Made by a program: the position numbers and the translations under genes
Shown: piece by piece, positions 14,910 through 19,527 of the stretch
How the letters are laid out: each line of letters opens with the position of its first letter
Numbering within the stretch: the stretch's first letter is position 1
Assembly (NCBI GenBank): GCA_014729445.1
Contig: WJJX01000097.1
Coordinates: 1-19,527, forward strand
DNA: 19,527 nucleotides
From: Candidatus Moraniibacteriota bacterium
Lineage (GTDB): Bacteria; Patescibacteriota; Minisyncoccia; CAIUEV01; JAHKAQ01
Direction of reading: 5' to 3'
The notes under the pieces: generated by a model
What the model was told of the DNA's origin: nothing
The model's database searches: none
The model's input: only the letters and a program-made list of their open reading frames with translations

Positions 14910-14939
14910 TTGGAATGTTCTTTAGAATAGAATAATAAT
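14910..14939 (+). promoter_or_regulatory. Candidate ssrA promoter
   Basis: TTGGAA (14910-14915) is followed after 18 bases by AATAAT (14934-14939, 5 of 6). Transcription would begin within a few bases of the mature tmRNA 5' end at 14950. The elements are moderate matches in an AT-rich stretch. Confidence 0.35.
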
Positions 14940-14949
14940 ATTAAGATAA

Positions 14950-15353
14950 GGGAGTGACAGGCTTCGATGGCAAGAAAACGGATTATTGCAAGTAAAGTTT
15001 GCAGTTTTCTTTTCAAAAATACTGCAAGGAAATATTTGAAAACGTATTTCAAAAGGCTAAGAGAGCTTTAGCAAACGCTTTTGCTCCTCAGAGCCTTGCA
15101 ACCGTTGCCGCCTAATACGCGTCAACCATCGATTTAATTGATGCCTAATAGATTAAACTCGGTGTCGTTTTTTAGGCCGAATCTTAAAAGCAGTCTCGTT
15201 TAAGAGGGCAGGTTTTTTAGAGACTAGAAGGGAGTATTTTATTTTTGTTCAATTTTTAGAAATATTCTCTTAGAATTTAAATTGAACTAAACTTGTAGAT
15301 TATTTTCCTTTTTTCCTTGTCAGACGCCGGTTCGACTCCGGCCACTTCCACCA
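14950..15353 (+). ncRNA. ssrA: Transfer-messenger RNA (tmRNA)
   Basis: This RNA rescues stalled ribosomes and tags the incomplete peptide for proteolysis. The ends form the tRNA-like half: 5' GGGAGUG pairs with 3' CACUUCC (one G-U pair), followed by discriminator A and an encoded CCA. The D-loop analogue is GGCUUCGAUGG and the T-arm is GCCGG/CCGGC around UUCGACU. It is a one-piece tmRNA of 404 bases, slightly longer than the E. coli 363. The tag reading frame begins at GCA 15071. The genes smpB before it and infC only 31 bases after it are on the same strand. The boundaries are well fixed by the acceptor stem. Confidence 0.96.
15071..15115 (+). other. tmRNA tag-peptide reading frame
   Basis: From the resume codon GCA (15071) the frame encodes ANAFAPQSLATVAA and ends at TAA (15113-15115). 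The AN start matches the usual tag beginning, and the sequence GCAAAC after UUUA resembles the E. coli resume site. The last residues VAA resemble the hydrophobic C-terminal degron (LAA in E. coli) recognised by ClpXP and related proteases. Confidence 0.85.
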
Positions 15354-15384
15354 AATATGTTGATAAATATTAATTAATTTAGCG

Positions 15385-15933
15385 TTGAAAAGAAAACCTT
15401 ATAGAAATTTTTCTAAACCTACAAGAGAAAAAACCTTAAGAGTAAATCATGGAATCAAGGCTCCCAAGGTGAGACTTATTGATGAAGAGGGAGGCCAGAT
15501 CGGAGTAGTAGCCACTTTTGAAGCTGTTAATCAAGCGAAAGCGAACGATTTGGATCTGGTCGAAGTAGTTTCTTCGGCCAACCCGCCGGTTGCCAAAATC
15601 ATGGATTATGGTAAATATCAATATATTAAGAAGAAGCAGGAAAGGAAAAATAAGAGCAAGTCCAGGCAGAACGAGGTCAAGGGTATTAGACTGGGAATCA
15701 AAACCGAGCAGCATGACGTCGAGATTAAAAGAAAAAGAGCGCAGCAGTTTTTAAAAAAAGGTTATAAGGTGTCAATAGAAATGATCTTGAAAGGCCGGGA
15801 GCGCGCTTATATGAACAAGGCCAGAGAGGTGTTGAGCGAATTTATAAAAAATATCGAAGTTCCGGTTCAGATGGACCAGGAAATCAAGAAAAGCCCCCGA
15901 GGGTTCACCGCCGTTATTAAAGCGGACAAATAG
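15385..15933 (+). CDS. infC: Translation initiation factor IF-3
   Basis: Binds the 30S subunit, prevents premature 50S joining and checks the start codon and initiator tRNA. The N-domain includes LRVNHGIKAPKVRLIDEEGG (18-37), DLDLVEV (55-61) and PPVAKIMDYGKYQY (67-80). After a lysine-rich linker, the C-domain begins near 96 with VKGIRLGIKTEQHD and includes KGYKVSIEMILKGRE. The length of 182 is normal. The likely start is TTG at 15385; an in-frame ATT (15373) and ATA (15367) also lie before the upstream stop at 15364, and no ATG fits. Non-ATG starts are typical of infC because IF-3 represses its own synthesis through start-codon discrimination. No promoter is obvious in the 31-base gap after ssrA. 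Confidence 0.96.
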   Translation: MKRKPYRNFSKPTREKTLRVNHGIKAPKVRLIDEEGGQIGVVATFEAVNQAKANDLDLVEVVSSANPPVAKIMDYGKYQYIKKKQERKNKSKSRQNEVKGIRLGIKTEQHDVEIKRKRAQQFLKKGYKVSIEMILKGRERAYMNKAREVLSEFIKNIEVPVQMDQEIKKSPRGFTAVIKADK

Positions 15934-15988
15934 CCCGGAAGGTGTAACCAATGACTAGCTTTATAGAATAAGTATTTAAAAAGGATTT

Positions 15989-16177
15989 ATGAAAGTCAAC
16001 AAACTAACCAAGAAAAGAGTAAAAATAACCAAAAGGAAAGGAAAACTGAGAGTTTTTCGGAAATATTCCAAACAGAGTCATTACAATGCCAATGACGAAG
16101 GCAAATTGACAAGACGAAAACGAAAAATTGCTGCAGTCTCCGGTGAGAACGCAAAAAGGATTTTGACTTTAACCTAA
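15989..16177 (+). CDS. rpmI: Large ribosomal subunit protein bL35
   Basis: Small basic 50S protein, second gene of the conserved infC-rpmI-rplT operon. The 62-residue sequence has the expected N-terminal KKRVKITKRKGKLRVF, the family core SKQSHYNANDEGKLTRRKRK (47 percent Lys/Arg-like in character) and the C-terminal SGENAKRILTL helix. AAGGA lies 3 bases before the ATG, a weak and unusually close Shine-Dalgarno site. The order after infC and before rplT supports the call. Confidence 0.92.
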   Translation: MKVNKLTKKRVKITKRKGKLRVFRKYSKQSHYNANDEGKLTRRKRKIAAVSGENAKRILTLT

Positions 16178-16210
16178 ATTGAGCATAACGATATATTTTA
16201 ATAGATTATT

Positions 16211-16555
16211 ATGAGAATCAAAAGATCAGTCAGCGCCAGAAAAAAAAGAAAGAAGGTTTTAAAGGCCACCAAAGGGTATCTTAATCTTAGAAGGTCCTGT
16301 TATAGAAAAGCAAAAGAGGCTTTTATCAAGGCCGGTAAATATGCTTATCGCGACAGAAGAACAAAAAAAAGAACCAGAAGGGCTCTTTGGCAGATTAAAA
16401 TCGGCAATGCTTGTAGATTGGAGGATATGAATTATTCCACTTTTATTAATTTACTTAAAAAAAATAAAATCGAATTGGATAGAAAAATCCTAGCCGATTT
16501 AGCCGAAAATAAACCAGAGATTTTTAAGGAAGTGGTAAATCAGGTTAAGAAATAG
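16211..16555 (+). CDS. rplT: Large ribosomal subunit protein bL20
   Basis: Early-assembly 23S rRNA-binding protein, and in several bacteria the translational repressor of its own operon. The 114 residues include the long basic N-terminal helix (RIKRSVSARKKRKKVLKATK), GYLNLRRSCYRKAKEAFIKAG, the YAYRDRRTKKRTRRALWQIK signature, and the globular domain with NYSTFINLLKKNKIELDRKI. The length is normal. No Shine-Dalgarno site precedes it. mreB starts only 19 bases after its stop. Confidence 0.97.
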   Translation: MRIKRSVSARKKRKKVLKATKGYLNLRRSCYRKAKEAFIKAGKYAYRDRRTKKRTRRALWQIKIGNACRLEDMNYSTFINLLKKNKIELDRKILADLAENKPEIFKEVVNQVKK

Positions 16556-16574
16556 AAACAAATATTGCAATTTT

Positions 16575-17582
16575 ATGTTTACAAGAAAAATCGGAATTGA
16601 TTTGGGTACGGTTAACACCCTTGTTTCGGTAGCCGGAAAGGGTGTTGTTCTTAATGAGCCTTCCGTGGTGGCTTTGTCTACTGAAGATAATAAGATTATG
16701 GCTATCGGTCATGAAGCAAAGGATATGCTTGGCAGAACTCCGGATATTATAACTGCTTCGAAACCCATGAAGGACGGGGTGATCGCCGATTTCAGGGTAA
16801 CCGAATCGATGCTTAGATATTTTATTAATAAGGTGAGCGGGAGAGTGAGATTATTAAAACCGGAAATTGTAATTTCGGTGCCGGCGGTGATCAATTCGAC
16901 TGAAAGGAGGGCGGTGGTTGACGCGGCCATCGAAGCCGGGGCTAAAGCGGCTTACATTATTAAAAAACCTATCCTGGCCGCTTTGGGGGCGAATATTCCG
17001 ATAGATTCGGCCTCCGGTAATATGGTTGTCGATATCGGCGGGGGAACAACAGAAGTAGCTATGATTTCTCTGGGAGGAGTGGTTTCGGCCAATTCCACCC
17101 GGGTGGGCGGCAATAAATTGGACGAGGCGATTAAGGATTATGTAAGGAAAAGATACGCTTTGGTCATCGGGGATCAAACGGCCGAGAGAGTTAAAATAAA
17201 AGTCGGCAGCGCTCTTTCGCTTAGGAAACAGGATAAAATTGAAATCAAAGGCAGAGATTTGATGGACGGCCTGCCCAAGGTGATCGAGATTGGAACCAAT
17301 GAGATTGCCGAGGCAATGGCCGAGGAGCTAAGGGAGATAATTTTGGGGATCAAAAAGGTATTGCAGGAGACGCTGCCGGAATTGGCGGCCGATGTGATAG
17401 ATCGGGGGATTGTTTTGTCCGGGGGAACCTCGCTTTTAAAAAATATGGATCAATTGATTTCTCAAATGTTGGGAGTGCCTTGTTATATTGCCGATGATCC
17501 TTTGTTTAGTGTTTCAAGAGGAATTAACGTGGTTTTGGATGATTTTGACAACTACAAGAGAAGCGCCCTGGTTAAGACTTGA
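16575..17582 (+). CDS. mreB: Rod-shape actin homologue MreB
   Basis: Actin-like ATPase whose membrane filaments guide lateral wall synthesis. The motifs are IGIDLGTVNT (6-15, phosphate-1), MVVDIGGGTTEVA (150-162, phosphate-2), the MreB signature VGGNKLDEAI (177-186), QTAERVKIKVGSA (201-213) and the adenosine motif IVLSGGTSLLKN (279-290). The length of 335 is typical. VPAVINSTERRAV replaces the common CVPSGVTEVEKRAV segment, a divergence within the family. No mreC or mreD follows; greA is next, after a short candidate terminator. Position 19 bases after rplT suggests co-transcription with the ribosomal operon. Confidence 0.96.
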   Translation: MFTRKIGIDLGTVNTLVSVAGKGVVLNEPSVVALSTEDNKIMAIGHEAKDMLGRTPDIITASKPMKDGVIADFRVTESMLRYFINKVSGRVRLLKPEIVISVPAVINSTERRAVVDAAIEAGAKAAYIIKKPILAALGANIPIDSASGNMVVDIGGGTTEVAMISLGGVVSANSTRVGGNKLDEAIKDYVRKRYALVIGDQTAERVKIKVGSALSLRKQDKIEIKGRDLMDGLPKVIEIGTNEIAEAMAEELREIILGIKKVLQETLPELAADVIDRGIVLSGGTSLLKNMDQLISQMLGVPCYIADDPLFSVSRGINVVLDDFDNYKRSALVKT

Positions 17583-17597
17583 AAAGCCGGGCTTTTT
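17582..17597 (+). terminator. Short candidate terminator after mreB
   Basis: AAAAGC (17582-17587) and GCTTTT (17591-17596) form a 6-pair stem with a 3-base loop, overlapping the mreB stop and ending in five T. The stem is short and the T-run is largely within it, so termination would be weak. Confidence 0.4.
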
Positions 17598-17659
17598 AAA
17601 AAAAGACAATTTTGATAGGATGTTTTCGTATCGCGCTTTCAGACCAGTTTTATTTTGAC

Positions 17660-17688
17660 TTGATATTTTAAGGTTAAAATGTTAAAAA
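17660..17688 (+). promoter_or_regulatory. Candidate greA promoter
   Basis: TTGATA (17660-17665, 5 of 6) is followed after 17 bases by TAAAAA (17683-17688, 4 of 6). It lies in the 157-base spacer between mreB and greA. A partly overlapping TTGACT (17655-17660) is an alternative -35 but has no good partner. Confidence 0.4.
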
Positions 17689-17739
17689 AAGTGTTGTTTT
17701 TATTTTTTAATAGATAAATTTATTAAGCTAAATAAAAGA

Positions 17740-18210
17740 ATGACAGTAAATAAATATCTCACCAAAGAAGGTTTGAAAAAAATAAAAGAGGAATTGATGG
17801 AGCGCAAGTTTAACATTAGAAAGAAAATCGCCGAGGCGATTAAGGAGGCCAAGGAGCAGGGCGACTTAAGTGAAAATGCCGAATACAGTGAAGCAAAAGC
17901 CAGGGAAGTGGAAAATGAGAAAAGAATCGCCGAACTGGAATCCATTGTAAGAAACAGTGTGGTAGTGAAAAAAAGCACCAAAAGCACCAAAGTCGGGATT
18001 GGGAGTTCGGTTAAATTATTGACTCCCAACGGAGTGGAAAGAACTTTTTCCATTGTCGGGAGTGACGAGGCGGATCCAACTTCCAATAGAATTTCCAACG
18101 AGTCTCCTATCGGAGCGGCTTTGATGCATAAGAATGTCGGTGAAACTGTTGTGGTCGATGTTCCTGGAGGGACTATAGAGTATAAAATTGAAACGGTTGA
18201 AAATAAATGA
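17740..18210 (+). CDS. greA: Transcription elongation factor GreA
   Basis: Rescues backtracked RNA polymerase by inserting its coiled coil into the secondary channel and stimulating transcript cleavage. The N-terminal coiled coil covers about 5-75. Its tip GDLSENAEY (41-49) provides the acidic residues Asp42 and Glu45 that coordinate the catalytic metal, and the A-rich QGDLSENAEYSEAK stretch distinguishes GreA from GreB-like decoys. The C-terminal FKBP-like domain (about 85-156) includes GSDEADP and SPIGAALMHKNVGE. The length of 156 is normal. A strong intrinsic terminator follows 4 bases after the stop, so greA is the last gene of its transcript. Confidence 0.97.
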   Translation: MTVNKYLTKEGLKKIKEELMERKFNIRKKIAEAIKEAKEQGDLSENAEYSEAKAREVENEKRIAELESIVRNSVVVKKSTKSTKVGIGSSVKLLTPNGVERTFSIVGSDEADPTSNRISNESPIGAALMHKNVGETVVVDVPGGTIEYKIETVENK

Positions 18211-18214
18211 TTTC

Positions 18215-18241
18215 AAACGGGCGGGCAGCCCGTTTTTTTTT
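18215..18241 (+). terminator. Intrinsic terminator after greA
   Basis: AAACGGGC (18215-18222) and GCCCGTTT (18228-18235) form a perfect 8-pair stem with a GGGCA loop, followed by a run of T to 18241. This is the clearest Rho-independent terminator in the window. Confidence 0.92.
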
Positions 18242-18261
18242 GCTTGAAGAATGGAATGTAA

Positions 18262-18291
18262 TTGGCCATATTAATTAATTTATATTATAAT
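18262..18291 (+). promoter_or_regulatory. Promoter for the UMP kinase gene
   Basis: TTGGCC (18262-18267, 4 of 6) is followed after 18 bases by a perfect TATAAT (18286-18291). The predicted start near 18298 leaves only about 8 bases before the start codon at 18306, too short to hold a Shine-Dalgarno site. Confidence 0.55.
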
Positions 18292-18305
18292 TATTGTAAA
18301 ATAAT

Positions 18306-18986
18306 ATGAAGAATACAATTTTAATCAAATTTGGAGGATCGATTATGGTTCCGGAGTATCCGGATACCGATTATTTGAAGCAGTTTAAGTCTTTTGTGGA
18401 GGAATTATTGGATGATTACCGCTTTATTTTGATTACAGGAGGCGGAGGAGTTAATCGAAGATATAATGAAATTGCCAGAGAAATTGCGGATGTCTCCAAT
18501 GAGGATTTAGACTGGATTGGAATTTACGCCACGCGTTTGAACGCCAAATTTTTAATCAGTGTTTTTGGCGATAGAGCCCATAAAAATGTGATAACCGATC
18601 CGACTATGGAGATTGACTGGCAGGAGGATATTTTAGTGGGGGCGGGGTGGAAGCCGGGATGGTCCACCGATTACGATTCTATGATTTTAGGCAACAGACT
18701 AAAAGCGCAGAAAATAATCATAGCTACCAATACCGATAATATTTATGATAAAGATCCGCATAAGTTCGAGGATGCAAGACCTCTGGATAAAATAAGCTGG
18801 GAAGATATAAAAGCCATGGTCGGAAAAAAATGGGTTCCGAGGATGCATATCCCTCTTGATCCTTCGGCCATTCGATACGGAATGGAAAACGAAATGAAGG
18901 TTATAAGCTTGAACGGACGGAATTTAGATAATATGAAAAAGGCGATTTTGAGTGAGGATGATTATGTCGGAACCACCGTGCAGTGA
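18306..18986 (+). CDS. pyrH: UMP kinase, archaeal-type amino-acid-kinase family
   Basis: Phosphorylates UMP to UDP with ATP for pyrimidine nucleotide supply. The fold is the amino-acid kinase type: IKFGGSI (7-13) and ITGGGGVNRRY (43-53) form the phosphate-binding region. DWIGIYATRLNA (69-80) is the UMP-site signature of archaeal UMP kinases, GWKPGWSTDYDS (114-125) replaces the usual P-G-x-T-T/S-D loop, and TNTDNIYDKDPH (141-152) is the ATP-site motif. The length of 226 fits the archaeal type; typical bacterial PyrH is about 240 and has different UMP-site motifs. It is isolated from frr and tsf, its usual bacterial neighbours, and has its own promoter after the greA terminator. The family is firm; exclusive UMP specificity is inferred. 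Confidence 0.88.
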   Translation: MKNTILIKFGGSIMVPEYPDTDYLKQFKSFVEELLDDYRFILITGGGGVNRRYNEIAREIADVSNEDLDWIGIYATRLNAKFLISVFGDRAHKNVITDPTMEIDWQEDILVGAGWKPGWSTDYDSMILGNRLKAQKIIIATNTDNIYDKDPHKFEDARPLDKISWEDIKAMVGKKWVPRMHIPLDPSAIRYGMENEMKVISLNGRNLDNMKKAILSEDDYVGTTVQ

Positions 18987-19023
18987 ATTGGCTTGAAGAT
19001 AAATAAAATTTTAAATAAAAAAA

Positions 19024-19527
19024 ATGAAACTCAAAGAAGATTTTAAGCTTTTGTTAGATTTTATAAAGAATAATAAAGTTGTCGCGGTGGTTTTTTTGTC
19101 TTTTGTTTTTTTTGTAATGGTTTTTGCTTTTCAAAAAAATTCCATCAAAAGAGTCGGCCTAGGAGAAGCCGGCGAGTCCGGCGGTCAGTCCGACATTGTG
19201 GCTAACGAGGGCGAGGAAACGATCGATTTAGAGGAATTGGATGAAAAAAGCCAAAATGTTGCCGATGCGATCGAGGCGATTGTGGATATCTTGGAAAGAG
19301 ATGACAAAGAGTATATTTTAAGCGACAAGTTGAGGGGTTATTTGGAGAGCCTTTTAGGGGATTTACAGAGTGGAAATATGGAGATTGGGGATAATCCTGA
19401 AGATTTTAAGGATTTTGTGAAAAATATTTTGGATAATATTCCAACCGATGAAGGCGGGGTTTCAAAGGCTGAAGATATAAGCGCTGTTTTGGACGCTTTT
19501 GAACAGTATATGGAGACCTACGATTCC
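19024..19527 (+). CDS. Single-helix membrane-anchored acidic protein, 3' end cut off by window edge
   Basis: An ATG at 19024 opens a frame of 168 codons that runs to the window end. Residues 1-17 are cytoplasmic and mixed in charge, and about 18-36 form a membrane helix (KVVAVVFLSFVFFVMVFAF) with no signal-peptidase site that I would trust. From about 45 the sequence is Gly/Ser-rich and then strongly acidic with helical character (EETIDLEELDEKS, EAIVDILERDDKEY, NPEDFKDFVKNILDNI). I do not recognise a family. It lies 37 bases after pyrH and may share its transcript. No Shine-Dalgarno site precedes it. Confidence 0.75.
   Translation, partial: MKLKEDFKLLLDFIKNNKVVAVVFLSFVFFVMVFAFQKNSIKRVGLGEAGESGGQSDIVANEGEETIDLEELDEKSQNVADAIEAIVDILERDDKEYILSDKLRGYLESLLGDLQSGNMEIGDNPEDFKDFVKNILDNIPTDEGGVSKAEDISAVLDAFEQYMETYDS

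Noticed and set aside
1..19527. UGA recoding as in SR1/Gracilibacteria
   Set aside because: smpB, mreB, greA and pyrH end at TGA at normal lengths, and no in-frame TGA interrupts the conserved genes.
1..19527. CRISPR array, insertion sequence, integrase or prophage
   Set aside because: No regularly spaced repeats, transposase or integrase motifs, or terminal repeats were seen; gene content is core housekeeping.

Overview
The window looks like chromosomal core-genome DNA from an uncultured member of the Candidate Phyla Radiation (Patescibacteria, perhaps Parcubacteria). This placement is inference. It rests on AT-rich DNA, tight gene packing, short divergent versions of core proteins, an archaeal-type UMP kinase, near absence of Shine-Dalgarno (SD) sites, and envelope proteins with VanW, GT-C and GtrA-like domains. 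TGA ends several genes at normal protein length (smpB, mreB, greA, pyrH), so the genetic code is standard and the UGA-recoding lineages are unlikely.

Layout. At the left edge a truncated class A penicillin-binding protein (1-884, minus) diverges from a plus-strand envelope/stress cluster: a small heat-shock protein, a VanW-domain membrane-anchored protein and a multi-spanning glycosyltransferase (1227-5478). This cluster converges, with only 13 bases between, on a long minus-strand block (12508 back to 5492). Read in its own direction that block is: metallo-beta-lactamase-fold hydrolase, a 55-residue single-helix membrane protein, rpsU, yqeY, ybeY, tRNA-Ile(GAU), ftsA, ftsZ, guaA. From 12.6 kb onward everything is on the plus strand: a two-repeat protein of unknown function whose 3' end overlaps a GtrA-like membrane protein, smpB, ssrA (tmRNA), infC, rpmI, rplT, mreB, greA, an archaeal-type pyrH, and a truncated single-helix membrane protein at the right edge.

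Functionally, the window holds the trans-translation pair (smpB and tmRNA), the infC-rpmI-rplT translation operon, ribosome-associated factors (ybeY, rpsU), transcript cleavage factor greA, and cytoskeletal and division proteins (mreB, ftsA, ftsZ). It also holds two nucleotide enzymes (guaA, pyrH) and several surface proteins. mreB sits 19 bases after rplT, so shape control and ribosome production are probably co-transcribed. ftsA and ftsZ are separated by 315 non-coding bases that contain a credible ftsZ promoter.

No mobile element, CRISPR array or defence system is visible. The most distinctive signals are: (i) a long SD site in front of rpsU while almost every other gene lacks one, resembling the bS21 autoregulation described in Flavobacteriia; (ii) a duplicated-domain protein of unknown function translationally overlapping a GtrA protein; (iii) an unlisted 55-residue membrane protein coupled to the metallo-hydrolase; (iv) infC starting at a non-ATG codon 31 bases after the tmRNA; (v) a tmRNA encoding the tag ANAFAPQSLATVAA.
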